This document shows positions 16,044 through 24,171 of a DNA stretch of 64,000 nucleotides, piece by piece. Numbering within the stretch: position 1 is the stretch's first letter; each line of letters begins with the position of its first letter. The stretch comes from an uncultured Christensenella sp. Its GTDB lineage: Bacteria > Bacillota > Clostridia > Christensenellales > Borkfalkiaceae. The stretch spans positions 31,153 through 95,152 of the forward strand of contig CAJKUC010000009.1 of the NCBI GenBank assembly GCA_905203015.1. The letters run 5' to 3'. Below the pieces are notes generated by a model. That model did not search any database and had not been told where the DNA came from. It saw only the letters and a program-made list of their open reading frames with translations. A program made the translations under genes and the position numbers.

Positions 16044-17666
16044 TTATTTCGCGTATTCCACGCTTCTGAATTCGCGGATGACGTTCACCTTGATCTGTCC
16101 CGGGTATTCCAGTTCCGCTTCGATCTTCTTCGCTATATCTTTGGCGAGAAACAGCGCCTGCGCGTCGTCCACCTGATCGGGTTTCACGATAACGCGCACT
16201 TCGCGCCCTGCCTGAATCGCGTAACTCTTTTCCACGCCGGGAAAATCGGAAGCGATCGCTTCGAGGCGTTCCAGACGTTTTACGTAATTCGTTCCCGTCT
16301 CTCTTCTCGCCCCCGGTCTCGCGCCCGAAATCGCGTCTGCCGCCTGAATCAGCACTGCTTCGATCGTCTTCGGTTCAACGTCGCCGTGATGCGCCATAAT
16401 CGCATTCACGATATTCGCGTTTTCCTTATATTTTTTGGCAAGTTCCGCGCCGATCTGTACGTGCGTGCCTTCCTGCTCCTGATCTACCGCTTTGCCGATA
16501 TCGTGGAGCAACCCCGCGCGTTTCGCGAAGTTTACGTCAAGCCCCAGTTCCGCAGCCATCAGCCCCGCAAGAGTAGCCACTTCGATCGAATGTTTGTACA
16601 CGTTCTGCCCGTAACTCGTACGGAATTTCAGCCTGCCGATCAGTTTCACCAATTCGGGATGCAAGCCGAAAATGCCCACCTCGAACACCGCCGCTTCGCC
16701 CGCTTCGCGCACCTGTACGTCGATATCGCGGGTAACCTTTTCCACGGTTTCTTCGATTCTTGCGGGATGGATTCTTCCGTCTGCGATCAGGCGTTCCAAA
16801 GATACGCGTGCGATTTCCCTGCGCACGGGATCGAATCCCGAAAGAATCACCACTTCGGGCGTATCGTCGATAATCAGTTCTATTCCCGTGGCATTTTCGA
16901 GGGCACGGATATTTCTGCCCTCTCTGCCGATGATACGCGCTTTCATGTCGTCGCTGGGCAGGGGCACAACGGAAACGGTGATTTCCGAAGACTGATCTGC
17001 CGCACATTTCTGAATCGCCAGCGAAATGATTTTTTTCGCGTTGATTTCCGCCTCGTCCTTGGCTTGCTGCTCTAAAGAGCGTACTTCTTTCGCCACTTCG
17101 TGACGGGTTTCGTCGAGAATCTCTTCCGTAAGCGCTTTTTTCGCCTCGTCGCGGGTGAGTTGCGCCACGCGTTCGAGTTCCTGCACCATAAGTTCGTGCT
17201 GCGAATCCAACTTATGCTGTAATTCGTCCAATTCGCTTTCTTTACTCTCGATTTTTGCCTTCTGCTCGTCCAACGCTTCGATTTTACGATCGAGCGAATC
17301 CTCTTTCTGAGTCAGCCGCTGTTCCGCGCGTTGCAATTCCGCGCGTTTTTCCTTCGTTTCGCGATCGAACTCGTTGCGTAATTTAAGATCCTGTTCCTTC
17401 GCTTCCAAAATCGCTTCTTTTAAAACGCGCTTACTTTCTTCGCGCGCCGAAGTCGTGATTTTTTGCCCCTCCGCTTTCGCGTCATCGACGATTTTCTTCG
17501 CTTCCGAATTTGCCTCGCCGATTTCTCTTTCAGTATTTTTCTTTTTATAGATGATAAAACCTACAATTGCCAGAAGCACGGTGACGAGCACCGCCGCAAT
17601 CAGGCTACCGATAAATACTCCGCCGCTTACGGTCAGAAACAGGATGCCGAATGATGATACGTTCAT
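16044..17666 (-). CDS. rny: ribonuclease Y
   Basis: Membrane-anchored endoribonuclease that starts mRNA decay in Bacillota. 540 residues: N-terminal membrane helix (GSLIAAVLVTVLLAIVGFII), a long charged coiled coil to about residue 205, KH domain with IIGREGRNIRALENATG, and the HD phosphohydrolase domain with LLHDIGKAVD. ATG 17666 has AGGAGG six bases upstream; the extension to 17732 is not needed. It has its own promoter (17757-17785) and terminator. Confidence 0.97.
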   Translation of the reverse strand: MNVSSFGILFLTVSGGVFIGSLIAAVLVTVLLAIVGFIIYKKKNTEREIGEANSEAKKIVDDAKAEGQKITTSAREESKRVLKEAILEAKEQDLKLRNEFDRETKEKRAELQRAEQRLTQKEDSLDRKIEALDEQKAKIESKESELDELQHKLDSQHELMVQELERVAQLTRDEAKKALTEEILDETRHEVAKEVRSLEQQAKDEAEINAKKIISLAIQKCAADQSSEITVSVVPLPSDDMKARIIGREGRNIRALENATGIELIIDDTPEVVILSGFDPVRREIARVSLERLIADGRIHPARIEETVEKVTRDIDVQVREAGEAAVFEVGIFGLHPELVKLIGRLKFRTSYGQNVYKHSIEVATLAGLMAAELGLDVNFAKRAGLLHDIGKAVDQEQEGTHVQIGAELAKKYKENANIVNAIMAHHGDVEPKTIEAVLIQAADAISGARPGARRETGTNYVKRLERLEAIASDFPGVEKSYAIQAGREVRVIVKPDQVDDAQALFLAKDIAKKIEAELEYPGQIKVNVIREFRSVEYAK

Positions 17667-17756
17667 TATTTGCCTCCTGCATTGTAATAAAACTTTAAAT
17701 TCCTTTTTCGGAACGTCCGCGCCATACCGCACAGTATGCAGGACTTTCCAATCTCT

Positions 17757-17785
17757 ATTTTACTATAAAGAAATAAAAAAGTCAA
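17757..17785 (-). promoter_or_regulatory. promoter of rny
   Basis: TTGACT (17780-17785) and TAAAAT (17757-17762) with a 17-bp spacer on the minus strand. The leader is about 85 nt. Confidence 0.75.
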
Positions 17786-17850
17786 TACTTTGACCTTGTT
17801 TTTTCAGTCCTTTTTCCTTTGTTTTTCCAAAAATATGAAAATTTTTTAAC

Positions 17851-17883
17851 AAAAAAGATCCGGGCACGCGGAAAGCATGCCCG
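17851..17883 (-). terminator. terminator of nadE
   Basis: CGGGCATGC and GCGTGCCCG (minus strand) form a 9-bp stem with one wobble, followed by GATC and six T (A-run at 17851-17856). A T7 run on the plus side at 17890 makes it possibly bidirectional. Confidence 0.7.
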
Positions 17884-17971
17884 AACGCCGTTTTTTTCTG
17901 TAATTGTTTCTGTTTTCTCCGCTGCGTCGTGCCCGCTTCAAAAACGACGGCAGGTCTCCGCCACGTTACCG

Positions 17972-19894
17972 TCAGAGCGATCTTTCGATTTCTTCCGCTT
18001 CTTCGATCCAGAGAGAAGCGAACGCGTCGGACGGCATACGGAAATCCGCGCGGGGAGATAACGTCACCGATCCGATTTTTACGCCGTCGGGCATACAGGA
18101 ACGTTTGAATTGCTGTGCGAAAAATCTTTTATAAAAATTTTTCAGCCATTTCGCAATCGTCTTTTTATCATATTTCTTCCCGAACGCATATTCCGCGAGA
18201 TAAAACACCTTTCGGGGCAAAGCCCCCCTCCGAAGCGCATGATACAGGAAGAAATCGTGTAATTCGTAAGGGCCTACGAGATCCTCCGTTTTCTGCGCGA
18301 TGTGCCCGTTTTCGTCGGGCGGAAGGAGTTCGGGCGAAATTTCCGTGGCGAGAATCGTTCCGATCACCCGCTTGGTTTTTCCGCCGATCCGCCTACCTTC
18401 ATATTCCGCCAAGTGCCTGATCAGCGTTTTGGGTACGCCCGAATTCACGCCGTACATCGACATATGGTCCCCGTTATACGTGCACCAGCCGAGCGCGAGT
18501 TCGCTTAAATCCCCCGTGCCTACCACGATACCGCCGTATTCGTTTGCAAGGTCCATTAAATTATACGTACGCGCGCGCGCCTGCGCGTTCTCGTACGTGA
18601 CGTTTCTAACGGCGGAATCGTGCCCGATGTCCTCGAAATGCCGCATGACGAGATCCGAAACGGGAATCGCTTTCACCGTTGCACCGAGGCTTTCGGGAAG
18701 CGCGAGAGAACTTTGCAACGTTTTTTCGCTCGTTCCGAACCCCGGCATGGACACGGCTATAATATCCGAACGTTTTTTGCCGCAGATATCCATCGCCCGC
18801 GCCGCCACCAAAAGCGCGAGAGAAGAATCCAGCCCGCCAGAAACGCCGATCACCGCGCATGCGGCGTGCGTGTGCGTAAGTCGCCTTGCCAGCGCCTGCG
18901 ACTGCAACGATAAAATCAATTCTTTCCGCTCGTCCGCTTTTTCTCCGCACGGTACAAACGGCATCGATTCGATTTTTCGCAACGATAAATCCGCATCGCC
19001 GACGAAAGAAGCGAATACCCGCAGATACCCGTCGTCTTTCGGGCGGAACGTAGTGAGTTTCCGCCGTTCGTGCGTTAAAAATCCCACGTCGATTTCCGAA
19101 GCCGCTCCGCTCCCCGAAAATAATTCGCTCTCGTTTAAAATGCCGCCGTTTTCGGCAATGAGGCAATGCCCCGCAAACACGCAATCCGTCGTGGATTCGC
19201 CTTTTCCCGCGTCGGCGTACACATAGGCGCATACGCACCTTCCCGAAGCCGCTTTGATCAGCGAGCGGCGGTATTCCGCTTTTCCTACGGTTTCGTCGGA
19301 GGCGGAAAGATTCACGATAATCTGCGCGCCCGCAAGCGCGTGCGCCTCTGCGGGCGAATCCGCCACCCATAAATCTTCGCAGATTTCGCAAGCCACAAAC
19401 GTATCGCCGTTTGTATCGCCGATCAGAATTTCTCTGCCGAACGGCACGATTCCGCCGGCAAAAGAAAATTCCCGATCTGCGCCTCCGCAGGCTTCCGTGA
19501 AATACCTTTGTTCGTAAAATTCGCAATAATTGGGCAGCGCGGATTTCGGAATCAACGCAAGAATTTTCCCGCCGCAGATCGCCGCCGCGCAATTATACAG
19601 CGCGCTTCCCTTCCGCACGGGCAGACCTACGAAAAACAAAATATGCTCCGCGAATTTTCCGCTTTCTTCCGCAAGATACGCCGCCGCGTTTTCCGTTGCC
19701 GAAAGCAGCGTATCGTCGAAAAACAAATCGCCGCACGTATAGCCGCATAAAGAAAGTTCGGGAAAAACGAGCACTTCCGTGCCCGCTTCCGCCTGTTTTT
19801 TCACTTCGCAAAGAATCGCTTCGACATTTGCTTTCACATCCGCCACGCGTAAATCGGGCGAAGCCGCCGCGACTTTTACAAATCCGTATTTCAT
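17972..19894 (-). CDS. nadE: glutamine-dependent NAD+ synthase
   Basis: Amidates nicotinic acid adenine dinucleotide to NAD+ using glutamine. 640 residues in two domains: an N-terminal nitrilase-type glutaminase (VFPELSLCGYT with catalytic Glu, ALIPKSALPNY with Lys, ACEICEDLW with Cys) and a C-terminal ATP-pyrophosphatase synthetase with VIGVSGGLDSSLALLV and GTGDLSELALGW. GAGGAG precedes the ATG. It is last in the rimO-pgsA-cinA-recA-nadE run. Confidence 0.96.
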   Translation of the reverse strand: MKYGFVKVAAASPDLRVADVKANVEAILCEVKKQAEAGTEVLVFPELSLCGYTCGDLFFDDTLLSATENAAAYLAEESGKFAEHILFFVGLPVRKGSALYNCAAAICGGKILALIPKSALPNYCEFYEQRYFTEACGGADREFSFAGGIVPFGREILIGDTNGDTFVACEICEDLWVADSPAEAHALAGAQIIVNLSASDETVGKAEYRRSLIKAASGRCVCAYVYADAGKGESTTDCVFAGHCLIAENGGILNESELFSGSGAASEIDVGFLTHERRKLTTFRPKDDGYLRVFASFVGDADLSLRKIESMPFVPCGEKADERKELILSLQSQALARRLTHTHAACAVIGVSGGLDSSLALLVAARAMDICGKKRSDIIAVSMPGFGTSEKTLQSSLALPESLGATVKAIPVSDLVMRHFEDIGHDSAVRNVTYENAQARARTYNLMDLANEYGGIVVGTGDLSELALGWCTYNGDHMSMYGVNSGVPKTLIRHLAEYEGRRIGGKTKRVIGTILATEISPELLPPDENGHIAQKTEDLVGPYELHDFFLYHALRRGALPRKVFYLAEYAFGKKYDKKTIAKWLKNFYKRFFAQQFKRSCMPDGVKIGSVTLSPRADFRMPSDAFASLWIEEAEEIERSL

Positions 19895-19950
19895 ACAAAC
19901 TCCTCGTTTCCGCTTTCCGTAAATCTGCGTTCATACGGCGAACAAATACG

Positions 19951-20997
19951 TCAATCCGCTTCGCTCGTATCGGAAGCGCCTTCGATAATTTCGCTCGCGC
20001 CCTTAGCCGCCGCACGGATTTTTTGCTGAATTTCCGCGCTGATTTCCGGATTATCTTTTAAGAACTGACGCATTTTTTCTCTGCCGTTCGCCACTTTTTC
20101 GCCGTTATACGAGAACCACGCGCCGCTCTTGCCGATAATATCGAACTGAATCCCCATATCCATGATACAGCCTTCCTGCGAAATTCCCTCGCCGAAAACG
20201 ATATCGAATTCCGCCTGCTTGAAAGGAGGCGCGAGTTTGTTTTTCACGATTTTCGCCTTCGTTCTGTTGCCCATCGCGCCGTCGGCGTCTTTCAGTGTAT
20301 CCATCTTTCTCACGTCGATACGGATACTCGCGTAGAATTTCAACGCTTTGCCGCCGGGGGTCACCTCGGGATTGCCGAACATAACGCCCACTTTTTCGCG
20401 GAGTTGGTTAATAAAGATCACGCAAGTATGCGATTTATTCACGATTGCCGTAAGTTTACGTAACGCCTGCGACATCAATCTTGCCTGCAAGCCCACGTGA
20501 GAATCGCCCATATCCCCTTCGATTTCCGCTTTGGGGGTAAGCGCCGCCACCGAGTCGATAACGATCATGTCCACCGCCGAACTGCGCACGAGCGCGTCGC
20601 AGATATCCAACGCCTGTTCGCCCGTATCGGGTTGAGAGACGTACAGATTTTCAAGATCCACCCCGAGATGTTTCGCATATACGGGATCGAGCGCATGCTC
20701 CGCGTCGATAAACGCCGCAACGCCGCCGAGTTTCTGCGTTTCCGCAATCGCGTGCAACGCCACCGTCGTTTTACCCGAAGATTCGGGCCCGTAAATTTCG
20801 ATGATTCTTCCGCGGGGGAAGCCGCCGATTCCGAGCGCAAGATCCAGCGTGAGGCACCCCGAAGGAATCACGTCGATTTCCGCATTTCCCGCTTCGTCGC
20901 CGAGCCGCATGATCGAACCCTTGCCGTATTGCTTTTCGATCTGAAGAAGCACCGCGTCGAGAGCCTTCATCTTTTCCGCATTTTTGTCAATAGCCAT
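19951..20997 (-). CDS. recA: recombinase RecA
   Basis: ATP-dependent strand-exchange protein for homologous recombination and SOS control. 348 residues with Walker A GPESSGKTTVALH, VIDSVAALTPKAEIEGD, loop L2 region FINQLREKVGVMFG and the ALKFYASIR segment. The C-terminal tail ends in an acidic SDTSEAD. AGGAGAAA precedes the ATG. cinA lies 74 nt upstream, an arrangement common in Bacillota. No clear LexA box (CGAACN4GTTCG) is visible just upstream, so transcription probably comes from the rimO promoter or cinA region. Confidence 0.98.
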   Translation of the reverse strand: MAIDKNAEKMKALDAVLLQIEKQYGKGSIMRLGDEAGNAEIDVIPSGCLTLDLALGIGGFPRGRIIEIYGPESSGKTTVALHAIAETQKLGGVAAFIDAEHALDPVYAKHLGVDLENLYVSQPDTGEQALDICDALVRSSAVDMIVIDSVAALTPKAEIEGDMGDSHVGLQARLMSQALRKLTAIVNKSHTCVIFINQLREKVGVMFGNPEVTPGGKALKFYASIRIDVRKMDTLKDADGAMGNRTKAKIVKNKLAPPFKQAEFDIVFGEGISQEGCIMDMGIQFDIIGKSGAWFSYNGEKVANGREKMRQFLKDNPEISAEIQQKIRAAAKGASEIIEGASDTSEAD

Positions 20998-21071
20998 ATA
21001 TATTTCTCCTGTCCTTATTTTTTCGTAATGTAAAACACGTTTCGCTGTATTTTGGGATTTCCGCCCTTTGT

Positions 21072-22142
21072 TTATTTCAAGTGCTTATATGCCCAGAAAA
21101 GCGCGTGATTGATCGCTTTTTCGGTGATTTCTTCCCGCGTCCCCGAAAACACATGCCGTGCGATGTAAATTTTTCCGTCCACCCCCGCGGCAAGAAAGCA
21201 CAATCCTACGGGCAGCCCGCTGTTGTCGCTTTTCGGCCCCGCCAGCCCTGTGGTGGAAATCGCCGCGCCGCAATCTCCCGTGGAAAGAAGCCCCGCGCAC
21301 ATTTCGTACGCCGTCTGATCGGATACCGCGCCGAACGTGTTCAGCGTGTACGGCGAAACGTTCAAGCGCTTGATTTTCGCCGTTCCGTCGTATGTATTCA
21401 GCCCCTCGAAGTACACTTCGCTTGCCCCCGGAACGGAGACGATTCTTCTGCCGACGCCGCCACCCGTAAACGATTCCGCCACGCTGATCTTCCGCCCGCG
21501 CACTTTCAGAAGTTCGCACAGCCTTTTTTCGATCGGCGTATCGTCCATCGCGTACAGTTCTTCGCTGAACGTGCCCGCGATCACGCGAGAAACGTTATCG
21601 AGCAGCGTTTTCGGCGTTGCGGCGTCGTACGTCACTTCCATGCGAACGTCATCGTATTGTTCGGCATAAGAAAAGCCGAGTCCTTCCGCCTGATATGCGG
21701 CGCATTTTTTCACACATTCGTCGAAGCGTTTTTTATCGCAGCCGATCCCTCTGAACACCAGCCGTTCCCTGATGAAGCCGCGGCGTTTCAGGCGGGGGAA
21801 ACAAACGTTTCTGTAATAAATCCGCCTCTTTTCTTCTTCGTACGGCGAAAGATAAATATCGAAACCGTTTTTGGTGAACACTCCCGCGCCCGATTCGTCG
21901 CTCTGTAAAAAATCGTCCGTCAGCCCCGCCAGGGATTCGGAAAGCGCAGGCAGAATTTCTTCGTTTGCAAATACAAGCAAAACGTCCGATTCTCCCTCGT
22001 AAGAAAGCAGAACGGAAGCCGTTTTTTCGTTGAACCGCACAAAACGGATTTCGCCGAGTCCGACGGCGTTTTCCGCCTCTTCCGTCACGCCTTTCCCGCC
22101 GGGAAAAGGAAAATTATTCACGATGATCGCCGCCGCTTGCAT
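21072..22142 (-). CDS. cinA: CinA family protein with degenerate N-terminal domain
   Basis: 356 residues. The C-terminal part (about 205-356) is a good CinA amidohydrolase domain (deamidates nicotinamide mononucleotide in pyridine-nucleotide recycling): SVAESFTGGGVGRRI, VPGASEVYFEGL, FGAVSDQTA and STTGLAGPKS. The middle (about 145-200) resembles the CinA KH-like segment. The N-terminal 140 residues take the place of the MoaB/MogA-like domain but lack its usual VGTELL and GG-type motifs, starting MQAAAIIVNNFPF. Typical CinA is about 410 residues. It is probably active as the amidohydrolase, with the front domain drifting. It stands between pgsA and recA. Confidence 0.8.
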   Translation of the reverse strand: MQAAAIIVNNFPFPGGKGVTEEAENAVGLGEIRFVRFNEKTASVLLSYEGESDVLLVFANEEILPALSESLAGLTDDFLQSDESGAGVFTKNGFDIYLSPYEEEKRRIYYRNVCFPRLKRRGFIRERLVFRGIGCDKKRFDECVKKCAAYQAEGLGFSYAEQYDDVRMEVTYDAATPKTLLDNVSRVIAGTFSEELYAMDDTPIEKRLCELLKVRGRKISVAESFTGGGVGRRIVSVPGASEVYFEGLNTYDGTAKIKRLNVSPYTLNTFGAVSDQTAYEMCAGLLSTGDCGAAISTTGLAGPKSDNSGLPVGLCFLAAGVDGKIYIARHVFSGTREEITEKAINHALFWAYKHLK

Positions 22143-22160
22143 GATCTTTTTTAAGTCCCT

Positions 22161-22748
22161 TTATTTTTGCGTTTTTAATACGTCGGGATTTTTCACGATA
22201 TACGAAATCCCCGAAATCACCGTAAGAATCACGGCGATTACAAACAAAACCAACCCGATGATATTCAACACCGTCTGCGCCGTGCCCGTAAACGCCGCCG
22301 ACGCGATCAGAACAACCACGCAATAATCCTGAAAATTCGTCTTGAATTTTCCGAGCATATCCGCGGCAAGCACCACGCCGTTTGCAGCCGCGATCTGGCG
22401 GAACGCGCTGATAATCAGTTCTCTCGCGAGAATCAGGCACACGCACACCGCCCCCGCCACATAAAATCCGTAGCCGAACGCCCCGAATATCTCGTAATTC
22501 GTCAGCATCAGAACGAACGCCGTGGAAACAAGCACTTTATCGGCGATCGGATCGAGGAATTTGCCGAGATTGGTGACGAGCCCGTATTTTCTCGCGATGT
22601 GCCCGTCGAGAAGATCGGTGATCGCCGCCACGGCAAAAATCGCCGCGGCATACACTTCGTTGTAAGGCAGAACGTTCAGAAAGAAAAACAGAACGAATAC
22701 CGGGATCATGAAGATCCGTATCAAAGATAATTTATTGGGTAAATTCAT
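22161..22748 (-). CDS. pgsA: CDP-diacylglycerol-glycerol-3-phosphate 3-phosphatidyltransferase
   Basis: Integral membrane enzyme that makes phosphatidylglycerophosphate. 195 residues with four or more membrane helices and the CDP-alcohol phosphotransferase signature DLLDGHIARKYGLVTNLGKF followed by LDPIADK. The ATG overlaps the rimO stop (ATGA), so translation is coupled. It is upstream of cinA by 18 nt. Confidence 0.95.
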   Translation of the reverse strand: MNLPNKLSLIRIFMIPVFVLFFFLNVLPYNEVYAAAIFAVAAITDLLDGHIARKYGLVTNLGKFLDPIADKVLVSTAFVLMLTNYEIFGAFGYGFYVAGAVCVCLILARELIISAFRQIAAANGVVLAADMLGKFKTNFQDYCVVVLIASAAFTGTAQTVLNIIGLVLFVIAVILTVISGISYIVKNPDVLKTQK

Positions 22749-24076
22749 AAATCGTAATCCTCCGTATGCCCGAAAAGATCGGGAGCGAGCGCTTCGTCGA
22801 TAATCACTTCGTACGTTTCTCCCTCCGTCGCTTCGGGCGCGTTAAAATATATTTTCCCGTCGATTTCCGGCGCCGAAAAATACGCCCTGCCGACGAATTT
22901 TTCACTGTCGTAATCGATCCCCTCGCAAAGTACGCGCAACGTTTTTCCCACGTACTCGTTTAAAAGTTTCTGCGATATGCCGCGTTGCGTTTCGTACAAT
23001 TCCCGCACGCGCCGTTCTTTCGTTTTATAATGCACCTGACCTTTCATTCTCGCAGCCGCGGTTTCGGGTTCTTTGGAATAAGCAAAAAATCCGCAATTGA
23101 ACAATTCCGCTTCTTTCAGAAATTCCTTCATCGCGCCGAACTCCTCTTCCGTTTCGCCGGGAAAACCGCTGATAAACGTTGAACGGATCGCGATCCCCGG
23201 AATTTCCCGTTTCAGGCGGGATAAAAGCGTTAAATACTCTTCCCGGGTGCCCCGACGGTTCATCAGTTTCAAAATACGGTTTTCGGAATGCTGCAAAGGA
23301 ATATCGACGTATTTGTTCACTTTTTCGTTCGTTTTTATCTCTTCGATCAACTCGTCGGAAAACGCGTCGGGATAGCAATAAAGCAACCGGATTTTTCCGA
23401 TGTTTTCCAACGCGGAAAGCCGCCTGATCAATTCGGGAAAACAATTTTTTCCGTACAGATCTTCGCCGTAACGGGTGGTATCCTGCGCCACCAGCACAAG
23501 TTCCCGCACGTCGCCGAGATTCTTCGCCTCTTCCAGAAGGTTTTCCATCGGATACGAACGATACTTTCCGCGGATTTTCGGGATCAGGCAGTAGGTGCAA
23601 TGATTATAGCATCCGTCGGCGATTTTAAGATACGCAAGATACGGCGCCGTGGTAAGCACGCGGGCGAAACGGAACGTATCCGCGCCCTTTCCCACAAGAT
23701 TCACTCTTTCGCCCGTTTTATACGCCGTTTCCAGCGCGGACGGCAGAAGATCGTAATCGTTGATCCCGAGAAACACGTCGCCTTCTGTGAGTTTCGGAAA
23801 GAGTTCCGCCGAATACTTTTGCGGCAGACAACCCGTCACTACGATTTTTTCCAATTTTCCGTTTTTATAACCCGCCGTTTCCAGTACGGCGTCTACGGAT
23901 TCTTCCCGCGCGGATTGCAGGAACGCGCAGGTATTGATCACCACGATTTCCGCTTCCGTAACGTCGTTCGTCAATACGTATCCCGCGTTTTCCAATACCG
24001 CGATGCATTTTTCGCTGTCCACCCGATTTTTATCGCAACCGAGCGAAATCACTCCGAATTTCTTTTCTTTCAACAC
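22745..24076 (-). CDS. rimO: ribosomal protein S12 methylthiotransferase RimO
   Basis: Radical SAM enzyme adding a methylthio group to Asp of ribosomal protein S12. 443 residues: UPF0004 domain (VISLGCDKNRVDSE, INTCAFLQSA, GCLPQ), radical SAM cluster CYNHCTYCLIPKIRG, and a C-terminal TRAM domain. The ORF is open to 24130, but the extended -10 box TGCTATAAT at 24107-24112 lies inside that extension. The transcript must start near 24100, so the GTG at 24076, preceded by GAGGAAAG, is the likely start. Confidence 0.94.
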   Translation of the reverse strand: MLKEKKFGVISLGCDKNRVDSEKCIAVLENAGYVLTNDVTEAEIVVINTCAFLQSAREESVDAVLETAGYKNGKLEKIVVTGCLPQKYSAELFPKLTEGDVFLGINDYDLLPSALETAYKTGERVNLVGKGADTFRFARVLTTAPYLAYLKIADGCYNHCTYCLIPKIRGKYRSYPMENLLEEAKNLGDVRELVLVAQDTTRYGEDLYGKNCFPELIRRLSALENIGKIRLLYCYPDAFSDELIEEIKTNEKVNKYVDIPLQHSENRILKLMNRRGTREEYLTLLSRLKREIPGIAIRSTFISGFPGETEEEFGAMKEFLKEAELFNCGFFAYSKEPETAAARMKGQVHYKTKERRVRELYETQRGISQKLLNEYVGKTLRVLCEGIDYDSEKFVGRAYFSAPEIDGKIYFNAPEATEGETYEVIIDEALAPDLFGHTEDYDL

Positions 24077-24106
24077 TTTTTTTCTTTCCTCTTCGGCAAC
24101 GGTGCT

Positions 24107-24135
24107 ATTATAGCACAAAAAACCTGACATTTCAC
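24107..24135 (-). promoter_or_regulatory. extended -10 promoter of the rimO-pgsA-cinA-recA-nadE run
   Basis: TGCTATAAT (TATAAT at 24107-24112, minus strand) is a strong extended -10 element. The -35 (GTGAAA, 24130-24135) is poor and lies within the ftsK terminator stem. Confidence 0.7.
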
Positions 24136-24142
24136 GTCATGT
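24117..24142 (-). terminator. terminator of ftsK
   Basis: ACATGAC and GTCAGGT (minus strand) pair over 7 positions with one mismatch and a 7-nt loop, followed by six T. It overlaps the rimO promoter. Confidence 0.6.
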
Positions 24143-24171
24143 TTAAAAAAATTCCGAAAAAATTTTTTTTA

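Noticed and set aside
23288..24127. 279-codon plus-strand ORF opposite rimO
   Set aside because: Shadow of the rimO frame; composition and lack of start signals argue against it.
24077..24130. N-terminal extension of rimO to the ATG at 24130
   Set aside because: The extension contains the TGCTATAAT promoter element, so these codons would not be transcribed from it.
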